Assembly: GCA_965248135.1 (NCBI GenBank) | Contig: CBDFIN010000008.1 | Location: 124,001-188,000 of the forward strand | Reading direction: 5' to 3' | Source of the DNA: SZUA-100 sp965248135 | Lineage (GTDB): Bacteria > Pseudomonadota > Alphaproteobacteria > Rhizobiales > Rhizobiaceae | Length of the DNA: 64,000 nucleotides | Shown here: positions 1-8,293 of the stretch, piece by piece | How the letters are laid out: each line of letters begins with the position of its first letter | Position numbering within the stretch: the stretch's first letter is position 1 | Notes under the pieces: model-generated | The model's database searches: none | Told to the model about the DNA's origin: nothing | Seen by the model: only the letters and a program-made list of their open reading frames with translations | Translations under genes and position numbers: made by a program

Positions 1-723
1 TTTTCTCAGATGAGACACGCCACAGTACATCACTTCTCGGCGTCGAGTTTGAGTTTAAGAAATTTGGCGAAATTGATCGAAAGAGGGAAAAAAGATGAAA
101 GCTATTGGGCTAAACTTCGTACCGATCCGGTGATGGCTGAATCTGTAGAGCGTAGCCTGTATTCATTGGGTCAAGCTGAGATAGCTCTTGAAAACGGTAG
201 GCGGGTAATGGGTGAATTTGATCCAGCTTGGTTGAATTTAGGCTCGTTCGATATTTTTCGAACCATGAATCAAATAACGAAATTGTTTGACCACAAACTG
301 AAGAATAAAGGCATAATTCTAAAGTCAAAAGTTGTAGGACAAAGCCCGCCCCAAATTTTGGCTGATGCAAAAATGATGCATGTCGTTTTGATCAACTTGA
401 TTGATAACGCGATAAAATATTCTAAAATTCGAGGCGAAGTATTATGGGTAATAACGTTCTGTGATGAACATTATCGATTTTCGATTTCAAACACACTCCA
501 TCACGATGTTTCATTTGATGAAAACGAAAAACATAGAAATTCCGGTGGAACCGGGATGGGGTTGTTGGTTGTTAAGAAGATTCTGGATGCTCATTCTCCT
601 GACGCGAAATTTTCTCAGTCTCACACAGAACAACAAAGCAGCCAAGAAAAAAGTAGATTTGAGTGCTATTTTGAACTCCCGTACAACTGTTCTTCTATTC
701 AAAGTTCGAACAGCGGCAATTGA
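1..723 (+). CDS. Sensor histidine kinase, C-terminal part (5' end outside window)
   Basis: The frame is open to base 1, so the ATG at position 10 may be internal. An N-terminal helical stretch with several His (about residues 3-8) could be the phosphoacceptor/dimerisation region. Residues about 120-215 form a GHKL ATPase domain: the N-box reads LINLIDNAIKYS and the G2 box GGTGMGLLVVKKIL. The role would be ATP-dependent autophosphorylation in a two-component system. No response regulator is visible. The gene and its surroundings are AT-richer than the core genes to the right, suggesting accessory DNA. The domain call is firm; the signal sensed is unknown. Confidence 0.7.
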   Translation, partial: FSQMRHATVHHFSASSLSLRNLAKLIERGKKDESYWAKLRTDPVMAESVERSLYSLGQAEIALENGRRVMGEFDPAWLNLGSFDIFRTMNQITKLFDHKLKNKGIILKSKVVGQSPPQILADAKMMHVVLINLIDNAIKYSKIRGEVLWVITFCDEHYRFSISNTLHHDVSFDENEKHRNSGGTGMGLLVVKKILDAHSPDAKFSQSHTEQQSSQEKSRFECYFELPYNCSSIQSSNSGN

Positions 724-862
724 ACGGCTACACAATCGTTCCCACAAAATCCTGACCAACAAGTTGGCAAACCGTAGTATCGGGTTTCTTTGAACTTTCA
801 TATTTTGCGTGTGAGTTGCGTGTGAAAATCGGCATAATCATGAAGCCTAAAGCATCTTAAGC

Positions 863-919
863 CATTGAAATCATTGGCGCACCCGACAGGATTCGAACCT
901 GTGACCTCTGCCTTCGGAG
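863..919. repeat. attL: direct repeat of the tRNA-Arg 3' half
   Basis: A 57-bp segment is repeated at 15320-15376 with a single mismatch (position 872, C versus A). It covers the tRNA-Arg 3' half from the anticodon loop through CCA plus 12 bp beyond it. Here it is not followed by a tRNA 5' half, so it is not a functional tRNA gene. It marks the distal junction of the integrated element, and the integrase lies immediately inside it. Confidence 0.93.
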
Positions 920-1005
920 AACTGCTATCCATAGTTAAGTACCTTGTTTTATAAGAGCTTTTGTTTTGATTTGTTGCGGAACATTACGAAAACATGCGGT
1001 TATTG

Positions 1006-1025
1006 CGCGGACATAACGCGGACAA
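1006..1025. repeat. Arm-type repeat near attL (putative integrase binding site)
   Basis: The 20-mer CGCGGACATAACGCGGACAA is a tandem pair of GCGGACA units. It recurs with one difference at 15265-15284, about 55 bp inside attR. Paired direct repeats flanking both attachment sites are what tyrosine integrases bind through their N-terminal arm domain. The repeat is seen directly; its function is inferred. Confidence 0.6.
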
Positions 1026-1029
1026 AATG

Positions 1030-1475
1030 CTAATAGTGCTCCGCTGCTGATAATTGAAATTCTGGATGATGGTGGCCATAGACCTTTTCAAGCGTTTCTG
1101 GTGTCATGCCCAAAAATCCTGCAAGTTCCCAAATTCCGGTCCCAGCCTGCATTCCCCATGTTGCCCGTGTGTGGCGTAAGACGTGCGGATGAACCCCCTT
1201 TAATTCTGCACGACGGCAAGCATCAGCAAACGATTTCTTGATATCTCCGATAGGCCGGCCATCGTTGTGAATGACATATCCGAGATCAAACCCGCGCTCA
1301 CGGGCGCGGCGCAAATGAGGTAGGAGTTTTGATGGAATTCGAGCGCGTGGCCGCCGCTTTTTCGTTTGGGCGCGGCCCTCAGGGTTCCACTGAATAGAGC
1401 TGCCCTCAAGGTCAATTTGCGGCCAGCGAAGTGACAAGATTGCTTCTTTGCGCTGTCCAGTATGCAAAGCAATCA
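1030..1475 (-). pseudogene. int: Tyrosine recombinase/integrase, C-terminal fragment (split by IS30)
   Basis: This fragment holds the catalytic domain of a phage-type integrase: ALHTGQRKEAILSLRW contains the first catalytic Arg, HVLRHTRATW the H-x-x-R box, and YGHHHPE the Tyr region. It joins the N-terminal fragment at 2695-3268. Removing the IS (1479-2694) and one CAA target duplication gives a continuous 340-codon frame reading through LPMFIVIALHTGQR. As it stands the integrase is inactivated, so the island should not be able to excise on its own. The 3' end lies about 110 bp from attL, the usual place for int. Confidence 0.9.
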
Positions 1476-1478
1476 CAA
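1476..1478. repeat. Target-site duplication of the IS30-family element (left)
   Basis: CAA at 1476-1478 matches CAA at 2695-2697 on the other side of the insertion. A 3-bp duplication is normal for the IS30 family, and removing one copy restores the integrase frame. Confidence 0.8.
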
Positions 1479-2694
1479 CGCCCCTTCAACATTGAAATGC
1501 AACATTTTGCTCACATTCCTTTGAAAAGGCCTCATATGGGGTTTTGTATTCGAGACATTTTCTTGGACGTTGGTTCAGCTTGTCTTCGACGATCTGAACT
1601 TCGGCTTTTGTCAGCTTAGTGAAATCGGTACCCTTTGGGAAGTATTGGCGAACAAGACCGTTGGTATGTTCGTTGAGGCCGCGCTGCCATGAGTGATAGG
1701 GCTTGGCGAAATAGATGTCGCATTGCAATATTTTGGCGATCTTTTTGTGCCCGGCGAATTCTTTGCCATTGTCATACGTGATGGTTTTGATGAACGCTTT
1801 GAGCTTTGAAAGCGTCTTGCCGCAGGCCTTTTGCACGCTGTCCTTTGATTTGTCGCGCAACAGAACCAGCTTGGTGTATTTTGATTTTCGATCGACATGA
1901 GAAAGAATGGCACCCTTGTGGTTTTTGCCGATGATAGTATCGCCCTCCCAGTCGCCAACACGGCTTTTGGTTTCGACGATTTCGGGACGTTCCTCAATGT
2001 CAACCCGCCCTGGAATGAGGCCGCGACCGGCTGTTTTCGTGCCGCGTCGATTGTATTTTTTGCCGCGATGGCGCAGGCAAGTCCATAATTTGCCACCCTT
2101 TTTTTTGTCCGCCCAGATGTGGCGGTAAATCCACTCGTGTGAGACGAAGAGCCCGTTTCGAGCCAGCCAGCCGCTGATCTGATCGGGGCTCCACTGCCAT
2201 TTCGTCAGCAGGCTTTCAATGAGTTCGACGCGCTCAACGGTCATTTTACGCGGCACACAAGAGGCCTTTTTGCGCCGCTCACACGCCTTGTCATGCGCTT
2301 GTTTAAAGCGATAACCACATTTGCCCTTGTTGCGCTGCAACTCTCGGGTGATAGTCGAACGCTCAACGCCAATCTGGCGGGCAATTTGGGCGCGGCAGAG
2401 ACCGGTTTGCAAAAGTGTGTAAATCTGGCATCTTTGATCATAGGCCAGATGGTGATGTCCTTTGGGCATAATATCCTCCGTGAGATGTGGTGTCCCATAC
2501 GAGGATTGCAGCCATCTGGCTAAATAATCAAAGGCATAATGGAATGGTTTGACGAGTTTTGCGGATTTTCCGGTCGGCCTCAAGGGTGCTGCGCATCGCT
2601 ACGCGACAATGCCCTTGACCCCGCCCACCAAATCCGCAAACAAAAATCATATTCCATCAGCAAACAAATGTTGCGTTTCGGAGTTGAACCGGGG
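1479..2694 (-). mobile_element. IS30-family insertion sequence, 1216 bp
   Basis: Imperfect terminal inverted repeats read inward as CGCCCCTTCAAC (left) and CCCCGGTTCAAC (right), continuing with a shared GAAA-Y-GCAACATTT block. The boundaries are set by the CAA duplication and by in-frame restoration of the integrase. The element carries one intact transposase. It is inserted in the same orientation as the gene it interrupts. Confidence 0.85.
1486..2469 (-). CDS. IS30-family transposase
   Basis: DDE transposase of 327 residues. The ATG at 2469 is chosen because it follows a clear GGAGG and starts at MPKGHHHLAYDQRCQIY, the typical IS30 start; the longer frame lacks support. An N-terminal HTH (ARQIGVERSTITRELQRN) should bind the terminal repeats. 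The catalytic domain shows GDWEGDTIIG (first Asp), TYDNGKEF (second Asp) and RGLNEHTNG (Glu). No frameshift or stop is visible, so the protein could still be active and might permit precise excision from int. Confidence 0.93.
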   Translation of the reverse strand: MPKGHHHLAYDQRCQIYTLLQTGLCRAQIARQIGVERSTITRELQRNKGKCGYRFKQAHDKACERRKKASCVPRKMTVERVELIESLLTKWQWSPDQISGWLARNGLFVSHEWIYRHIWADKKKGGKLWTCLRHRGKKYNRRGTKTAGRGLIPGRVDIEERPEIVETKSRVGDWEGDTIIGKNHKGAILSHVDRKSKYTKLVLLRDKSKDSVQKACGKTLSKLKAFIKTITYDNGKEFAGHKKIAKILQCDIYFAKPYHSWQRGLNEHTNGLVRQYFPKGTDFTKLTKAEVQIVEDKLNQRPRKCLEYKTPYEAFSKECEQNVAFQC

Positions 2695-3268
2695 CAATGA
2701 ACATCGGAAGATAAAACCGCGCTCTTGGCAAGCGAAGCGATGCGCGAAGTAGTGACGCAGCTTCCTGTTTGGTTAACCAACGATCCTTTGACGGCGGCCT
2801 GGCAGGCAGATGAACTGGAACACTATGAAAAAGACGCCGTTCTGCAACACCATGATTTATTGCCGCTCTAAGTGTGCCAAGTTCACGCCGAACAGTTCCA
2901 GCAGAGCGACAACGCCAATCTGAATAGCGCTCGCAAGATTGTCGCGTAATGTCTGCCACTGTCTTGCCTTTCCAAAATTCAATTAACGGCGAAAGTGCGT
3001 ATACGATACGATCTCCAGCCTTCACTTTTGGCCCGCGTTCAGAAGCATAATCACCAAGAATGTCAGTTATGAAAACTTGGCTTGGATTACATGGCCCTTC
3101 GGTGCGTTGTCGCTCGCGGAACCACTCTGCAAACTGGATTTCAGCTTCTCCACGGTCCTTTGTGCCAGTGCTGCGCTCACGGCTGCGCCCATTTTCGGTC
3201 CAGACAATGTAGTAGCACTGCCTTTTTTCGAGCCAGCGGAGTCGAGGTCCTTGGTTTCGTCTTGGCAT
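2695..3268 (-). pseudogene. int: Tyrosine recombinase/integrase, N-terminal fragment (split by IS30)
   Basis: Starts at the ATG at 3268 (MPRRNQGPRLRWLEKR), a typical N-terminal arm-binding region of rhizobial phage integrases. The SAM-like core-binding domain follows (GTVRRELGTLRAAINHGVAERR, DRWLTKQEAASLLRAS). The native frame ends at PMFI, where the IS30 element enters; the ORF then runs 12 codons into IS sequence. It overlaps the upstream excisionase-like gene by 202 bp in a different frame. With 1030-1475 it makes one 339-residue integrase once the IS is removed. Confidence 0.9.
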
Positions 3269-3435
3269 GGTTGCACCATCTTTCTCTGAATATATTCCTC
3301 CCAAGCACCATCTGGTATTAGCTTGCGGGATCCAAGCGGAAAATATGTCAGATCACCTTTAGCGATCAGTCTGTCAACCTGATATCGGCTCAATCCTTCA
3401 TCTTTGCAAAACTGGGGAATTGTTCTGTGTACCAT
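3067..3435 (-). CDS. Excisionase-like HTH protein
   Basis: 122 residues. The start at 3435 is preceded by a good GGGGAG; a longer frame upstream has no RBS and crosses a neighbouring gene. The first 55 residues look like an excisionase/AlpA-type winged HTH (TIPQFCKDEGLSRYQVDRLI, FPLGSRKLIPDGAWEEYI). The remaining 65 or so are low-complexity Ser/Ala/Lys-rich, overlap the int coding sequence in another frame, and may be overprinted. The position directly upstream of int suggests a role in excision directionality or in switching the element on. The domain is recognised by pattern only. Confidence 0.7.
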   Translation of the reverse strand: MVHRTIPQFCKDEGLSRYQVDRLIAKGDLTYFPLGSRKLIPDGAWEEYIQRKMVQPCQDETKDLDSAGSKKGSATTLSGPKMGAAVSAALAQRTVEKLKSSLQSGSASDNAPKGHVIQAKFS

Positions 3436-3521
3436 ATTTACTCCCCTATTCTGACATTGAGTTTTGTGATCGTCATGATGCGTTTCACTGCTACAGTTGA
3501 ATGCAGCGGCAACCTGATTGC

Positions 3522-3842
3522 TCAGTTTGAAAGTCGCACCTTGGTTTCTGTTGCTGCGGTATCTGCTGCCTCGACAACGTGGCCTATGAGCGTGTTGCCG
3601 GTGGCCGTTCCGCTTACTTCGGTGCCAGTCCAATATGCCTTTTGACCTTCGCCAAGGCTGCTACCTGTAGCCTTTGGCAGGGTGAATACACCATCGACTG
3701 CCAAGGTTACCTTTGCCCCTTCTGTGGCGTCCTTGGCGGCGATGCCGAACAGTGCGCCTATGACGACGGCCTGACCGGATTTAAGGCCACCAGCCGGCGC
3801 TGTGAGATCGAGTGAGTTACCCGGTTGAATGTAATTTCTCAT
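3522..3842 (-). CDS. DUF2190 capsid cement/decoration protein
   Basis: 106-residue protein of the DUF2190 type: it begins MRNYIQPGNSLDLTAPAGG, has the GQAVVIGALFGIAA block and ends in a beta-rich repeat typical of head-decoration proteins found beside capsid genes. The likely role is to bind and stabilise the mature capsid lattice. It follows the gpW gene by 1 bp in the same transcript and is the last structural gene before the excision/integration genes. Length and sequence are normal for the family. Confidence 0.8.
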   Translation of the reverse strand: MRNYIQPGNSLDLTAPAGGLKSGQAVVIGALFGIAAKDATEGAKVTLAVDGVFTLPKATGSSLGEGQKAYWTGTEVSGTATGNTLIGHVVEAADTAATETKVRLSN

Positions 3843-3843
3843 T

Positions 3844-4056
3844 TCAATATCCTTTTGAAACGCGAGGATAGATAATCCTTGCCGTGGGTTTGGTTAAGAG
3901 TGAAAGACGATATTCAAGATCGGCAATCGCTGCAGCAAGTTCTGCGTCGGACCGGTACTCAACATGATCTTCTCCAAATTGAGCCCTGCGCACGCCTTCC
4001 GCGCGCAGTTCACGAAGTTCTGCCAGTTGCAATTCCATTTCAGCGGTGGTTGTCAT
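3844..4056 (-). CDS. gpW-like head-tail joining protein
   Basis: 70 residues from the ATG at 4056 (MTTTAEMELQLAELRELRAE). The pattern DHVEYRSDAELAAAIADLEYRL resembles lambda gpW, which has a similar length and a similar TSVSDLKKYIAELE-type segment. gpW closes the DNA-filled head and provides the surface for tail attachment. That is notable here because no tail genes follow: the head would be prepared to accept a tail made elsewhere. Located between the capsid fusion gene (4 bp away) and the DUF2190 gene. Confidence 0.78.
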   Translation of the reverse strand: MTTTAEMELQLAELRELRAEGVRRAQFGEDHVEYRSDAELAAAIADLEYRLSLLTKPTARIIYPRVSKGY

Positions 4057-4060
4057 GGGA

Positions 4061-5833
4061 TTATTCCGCCGCGTGATCCAGCCTGGTCCAGGACCGCCAT
4101 TCCAGCCAGCCAAGCCCGAACGGGTGACGAATTTTAAACTGGACAGCATCGGTTTCGAAATTGATACGGCTATCAGTGAATGGTGCTTCCTGCCCTTGGA
4201 GATAAACTCTTACAGCGCCGTCCATTTTGGAAGGATCAGCCACAAGCCATGATTTACTTGGATCGTTTAGACGGGGTTCCACGACCACCTGTAGTTTGCC
4301 TGCAAGTGGGTTTACATCGGCGATGGCCGATGCCTGTACGGCTGCCAACAATCGCAATGCCTGCTCTTCAAAATCTGAATGCACCATCCAATGGGTCGGA
4401 TAGACGCCAATCATCACATCGCCCTTGCCTTTGCGTTTGGCCATGGTTGTTCTCATCGCCATCACTTGCGCAATTTCGGTCTGGCCATCGATGGTGAATG
4501 CCTGAATATTTCCCCGGCTTGCATCAAACACCGATTTGTTGTCGCTCATTTTCGGGCCAGCATGATCATCTTGTTCAACATAGGCGGTCATGCGGTCTGC
4601 AATTTCCGCTGATAAACGCTTGCCGAATTGAGCACCATCATTGCCAAGGCGTGATCCTGCATTGATATTCAGTTCATAGGATTTTGAGGTAATCCCGCCC
4701 ATAACAGTTGCCTGGACGGTTTCGCCTGATTCATGAATGAACGAATGTTTGTAGTGGCCGGATTCCAAACGATCCGCGATAGCCAATGATGTCCAATCCG
4801 CCAGCGCCCGCGTTTCGGCATTAAAGGTTGAAACCGTATCACGACCATACAGCGCGGTAATTGGCGCCGCCGATGTGTCCAGTTCCCGACGCATGGCCAG
4901 ATTGAATGTGCCGCCGGCAATGATTGGAAAATCTGACGTAGTGACTGCCCGCCGGTTTACTTCCTGGTCGGAAAGGCCAGTTGTGTTGATGCCATTGCTT
5001 CGACATATCCGTTCTGCAAGGCCCCGTTCACCGTTGGCAAATACTTCTATTGCCTGGCCGGTTGGTGCCTCTCCCCGATTGTGAGCATCAAAATATTCTA
5101 TTGCTGCCCTTCGCAGCACAGCCGGATTATCAAGTGATGCATCATTGTGATTGGCTGCCGTTCGAATGACAGGCTGTGCAGGAATTGCAGCACGGATGAT
5201 TGCCATTTTTTCGGCGTCCGGCGCATTGCTGGCATTTACCGCATCGGCAATATCCTGTGGGACATTGACGGCTCGGCATATGGTTTCAAGCTGGGCTTGG
5301 GTCATGCCAGCCGTTTCAGTTTCTGCTGGATTGGTTTCAGGTTCCATATTAGCGTTTCTCACTATTGCTTTGGGATCGGCGGGTTCAACAACGAATGAAG
5401 CTTCAACCCAGTTTCCTGCGATTGCTGTTCTGGTTTTCTTTCTTGTGGTCGGATCGATGCTCTCACGCCATTTCATTGGGCGAAGTCCGATTGACAGACC
5501 GTGCTGCTTTCCAGATCGCAGATTGTCGTGAAACACCTGGGTGTGCACTCCATCGGATAATTGCGCATCTGCCACCATGGCGCGGGTGCCATCGGCAAGG
5601 GTTTCCATTCGAAAATTAATCAGATCACCCAATGTTTGCCTGGAGCTGGTCGAGTGATCAGCCTGCAATGGCAGCCGGTTGGGAAGCCCAATAGAATCCA
5701 GGTCGAAAACTTCCAGATAGGTCCCCTTTTCCACCGGATCATTTGTTGCAACAACCGCTGTGAATGTTCGGGTCACCGGATCATAGCTGTTTGGCCTGGC
5801 TGTGACTTGAAGGCGTTGAATGATATCTGTCAT
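4061..5833 (-). CDS. Prohead protease/major capsid protein fusion
   Basis: 590 residues in one frame. Residues 1-165 are a herpesvirus-assemblin/HK97-type prohead protease with His60 (QADHSTSSRQTLGD) and Ser114 (HGLSIGLRP) as likely catalytic residues. About 165-235 is an acidic Ala/Glu-rich linker that could act as a scaffold. About 235-590 is a Mu gpT-like major capsid protein (ITSKSYELNINAGSRLGNDG, IRHPFGLGWLEWRSW). The protease would have to release itself during maturation. The start overlaps the portal stop by 4 bp. Such fusions are known in some phages, so this is unusual rather than unique. Confidence 0.9.
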   Translation of the reverse strand: MTDIIQRLQVTARPNSYDPVTRTFTAVVATNDPVEKGTYLEVFDLDSIGLPNRLPLQADHSTSSRQTLGDLINFRMETLADGTRAMVADAQLSDGVHTQVFHDNLRSGKQHGLSIGLRPMKWRESIDPTTRKKTRTAIAGNWVEASFVVEPADPKAIVRNANMEPETNPAETETAGMTQAQLETICRAVNVPQDIADAVNASNAPDAEKMAIIRAAIPAQPVIRTAANHNDASLDNPAVLRRAAIEYFDAHNRGEAPTGQAIEVFANGERGLAERICRSNGINTTGLSDQEVNRRAVTTSDFPIIAGGTFNLAMRRELDTSAAPITALYGRDTVSTFNAETRALADWTSLAIADRLESGHYKHSFIHESGETVQATVMGGITSKSYELNINAGSRLGNDGAQFGKRLSAEIADRMTAYVEQDDHAGPKMSDNKSVFDASRGNIQAFTIDGQTEIAQVMAMRTTMAKRKGKGDVMIGVYPTHWMVHSDFEEQALRLLAAVQASAIADVNPLAGKLQVVVEPRLNDPSKSWLVADPSKMDGAVRVYLQGQEAPFTDSRINFETDAVQFKIRHPFGLGWLEWRSWTRLDHAAE

Positions 5834-7119
5834 GCCGCTTCAACCTCTTTGATTGTGGAAAGATCATCATTGTTGATTTCTGTGTTCACAGCTTCAAAGT
5901 CGCGGCCACGAGCCTCAATGATTTCTTTCCGGGATTTCAGCTTGGCGTTCAAAAGCTCAATTTCAGCCTTGGCCTCTTTCTGTGGATCGATTTGCGGCCA
6001 TGCCGGTTCAATCCAGGAATGAGCCTGATCTGCTTTACTTTCGCCATCGAGCATCTTGATTGCCTGCCAATGTTCAAACACCGGATCAAGCAAGCCTTCA
6101 ATCAACAGCACCTTGCGCCGGGCCTCAGCCTTGCGTCTTGCTGTGAGTGAACCACCGCGATATGAGGAATAATTCACACCACTAAGATCGCCCGTCAGAT
6201 CCTCATAGGTGACGCCAATTGAGGCGGCGATTGACCGATACAGCATCTTGAAGAATGCCATGTAGTCGCCAGCGTCAGCGGCCTGGAATGTCTCAAAATC
6301 TTCCCCCGGTCTAAATCTCAGGATTGCACCTGGTTCCATTGATGGATTGGGGTTTCCTTCAAAAGAATCAGAACCGTCAGGCGATGTGATTGCGCCAAGA
6401 AACATTGCCGAAATTTGCAGGCGTTTTGCCATTGCATCCTGTGCAATGCTGGCTGTATTGGCGACAGGTAGAGCGGCAACAAGTGGCGAAATTCCGCGCA
6501 CCTGGCCAATGAAATGACGTTCAAAAACATGCACCACATCCCCGGCCGCGAACCGAATGCTTTGTGTTATGGACGCAAAATGATCACCTGGCGCATGGGG
6601 TAAAATCCAATAGGCGACAATCCTATCGAAGCCATCATATTCAACGCCTGCGATTATCCGTGCTGTGCCGGTAAGTTCCTGGTTTTTGCTCCGATCAAGT
6701 TGTTCACTGTGAAGGATTTGGATTGCGTATCCATCATCAAGCAGGCGGTGAATGCCTAGAAACTCTCCATTTATTGCCCACGAATATATGGCGGCCCTTT
6801 GGATGGCCGTGGATGATTGCAGGCGTGATGGGTCGAGCTTTGCCGTGTTGAATTCAACCTCACTATCAGCATTGGAGTAATTAACCCGACTGCCCGAACC
6901 GACCATATTGGATACCAGCAGGTCTATTCCAGACCGCACCACCGGATCGTTCAGGTAAAGGCCAGCAACGCGCTGCCCGGTAAGCTGTGAAGCTTGCAGG
7001 ACATCGGCACTTGCAGAGGCAGACGCCTTGTCATCCGGCCAGTTGACGCTGGCAGCGTTCACAGATCGCTTGTGGCTTGCCTTGGCCCAACGTAGAAAAA
7101 AATCTGGCAGGAGAGACAT
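5830..7119 (-). CDS. Lambda-type portal protein
   Basis: 429 residues, the length of short lambda-gpB-like portals. Recognisable segments include VVRSGIDLLVSNMVGSGSRVN (cut here to the core), GVTYEDLTGDLSGVNYSSYR and the C-terminal FEHWQAIKMLDG region. The portal is the dodecameric ring through which TerL pumps DNA and onto which gpW docks. It overlaps the upstream gene by 1 bp (TGATG) and the protease-capsid gene by 4 bp, so the head module is translationally coupled. No frameshift seen. Confidence 0.9.
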   Translation of the reverse strand: MSLLPDFFLRWAKASHKRSVNAASVNWPDDKASASASADVLQASQLTGQRVAGLYLNDPVVRSGIDLLVSNMVGSGSRVNYSNADSEVEFNTAKLDPSRLQSSTAIQRAAIYSWAINGEFLGIHRLLDDGYAIQILHSEQLDRSKNQELTGTARIIAGVEYDGFDRIVAYWILPHAPGDHFASITQSIRFAAGDVVHVFERHFIGQVRGISPLVAALPVANTASIAQDAMAKRLQISAMFLGAITSPDGSDSFEGNPNPSMEPGAILRFRPGEDFETFQAADAGDYMAFFKMLYRSIAASIGVTYEDLTGDLSGVNYSSYRGGSLTARRKAEARRKVLLIEGLLDPVFEHWQAIKMLDGESKADQAHSWIEPAWPQIDPQKEAKAEIELLNAKLKSRKEIIEARGRDFEAVNTEINNDDLSTIKEVEAA

Positions 7120-7829
7120 CAGATTGCTCTACCTGCCTCACGTGCATTAATCCGGAATTGTAATATGTCCTCAACTCGAGTGAAAATTCCGGTCAGATCG
7201 AGAATTCCCGGCGACCAGGCGGAGCGAATAAACGAATATTTTGAGCGCTCATCTGTTGCCCCATCAAGAGCAAGGCTCTCAGCTTTGGCTCGAAGACCGG
7301 CAAAGGTAAGGCTGGTTTCCTTGCCTTTGGTATCCCTGGTTATTTCATTCACAAGCGAGATACTGCCACCAGTTTGTGCTGTTATTCCAGGCATAAAGAT
7401 GGCCCAAGTTCGGTTATTCTCATCACGAGAAATAATATCTTCATTAAAGAAAACAGCAGGGCCATTCACGTAATCAGCCATTTGGTATTTATCAGTTTCG
7501 TACTCGTCTCGTCTTGCCGCCAAAAACTGATATTTTTCCTGGAAATCTCGCGTGTTAAATATTTGTTGGCAGATCAATCGAAACAGGCCTGCCGTAAACT
7601 GTTTGGCGGTTTCGCGTGAATATTGAGCAGCCACGGGGATGTGTAGAGCCATTTCGATAATGTGTGCATATTCATAATCACCTCCGCCCCGGCCAACTTG
7701 TGATTTCCTTGGCAACACCGCCATGTCATCGCGAACCATATTTCTGCGAAAGTCTGCAAAGCTTCCGTGTTCTGTGGCAGCGGCGGCTTCGGCGGTTGAA
7801 TAAGTTGTACTCATTATTTTCTGTAGCAT
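7119..7829 (-). CDS. MerR-like HTH protein of unknown role in the head operon
   Basis: 236 residues from the ATG at 7829, five bases after GGAGA. The N-terminus (YSTAEAAAATEHGSFADFRRN, then a basic loop and YEYAHIIEMAL) resembles a MerR-type winged helix. The rest matches nothing I recognise. Placed directly before the portal with overlapping codons, it is expressed with the head genes. It could regulate late genes or the packaging switch, or be a structural accessory. No effector-binding cysteines are seen. Confidence 0.6.
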   Translation of the reverse strand: MLQKIMSTTYSTAEAAAATEHGSFADFRRNMVRDDMAVLPRKSQVGRGGGDYEYAHIIEMALHIPVAAQYSRETAKQFTAGLFRLICQQIFNTRDFQEKYQFLAARRDEYETDKYQMADYVNGPAVFFNEDIISRDENNRTWAIFMPGITAQTGGSISLVNEITRDTKGKETSLTFAGLRAKAESLALDGATDERSKYSFIRSAWSPGILDLTGIFTRVEDILQFRINAREAGRAI

Positions 7830-7918
7830 CACAGTCTCCGATTTTGATGATCGGGATATAACACCAGTTTTTAATAGTGTAAAGTCTACATGATTTATTT
7901 ATTTAAATACTTACCTTT

Positions 7919-8293
7919 CTAATGACTGGATTGCTGATCGGCAGGCGCACCCACATCGACACCGGCAGAGGCGGCGCATAAAAGCCGCATGTTTGCTTGC
8001 GCAATCACCGTATGCAGGCCTTTGAAATAGTCTTCGCTTTGCTGGAGCTGTGCAACAATTGTGAAGAATCTTTCAGCACCAAGTTGTTCAATGGCATCCA
8101 AAAGCTCCTGCTTGGTTTTAAACATGAAGCCCCAGGCGATTCTCAGGCTTACCAGATGGAGATCAGCAAGCGCCGCCCATTCCTGGTTGGTTGGTGGAAC
8201 CCAATCACCCTCGTCCTTTACCCACGGCTTGAAGTCCAGTGCTGCATAATCTTCAATCGTGGCTACTTCGTCGCATGAAACTGGGTCACTCAT
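7919..8293 (-). CDS. Hypothetical protein, island late operon
   Basis: 124-residue acidic protein with no domain I recognise. Trp/Asp-rich N-terminus (DFKPWVKDEGDWVPPTNQEW), then predicted helices. Its start overlaps the stop of the upstream 95-residue gene as ATGA, so the two are probably translated together. The 90-bp gap to the MerR-like gene has a normal GGAGA start site and no obvious terminator. Confidence 0.55.
   Translation of the reverse strand: MSDPVSCDEVATIEDYAALDFKPWVKDEGDWVPPTNQEWAALADLHLVSLRIAWGFMFKTKQELLDAIEQLGAERFFTIVAQLQQSEDYFKGLHTVIAQANMRLLCAASAGVDVGAPADQQSSH

Noticed and set aside
878..919. A second tRNA-Arg gene at the left end
   Set aside because: Only the 3' half is present; the sequence after the anticodon loop diverges and cannot form the D arm or acceptor stem. 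It is the att duplication.
2469..2583. Longer IS30 transposase starting at 2583
   Set aside because: The extra 38 residues precede a strong GGAGG and lack the family start; they are IS leader sequence.
2580..2640. CAAGGG...CCCTTG inverted repeat inside the IS30 right end
   Set aside because: Short and within the IS; no independent function suggested.
5147..5619. Plus-strand ORFs opposite the protease-capsid gene
   Set aside because: Overlapping shadow frames with no RBS and low-complexity composition; the minus-strand protein is clearly real.
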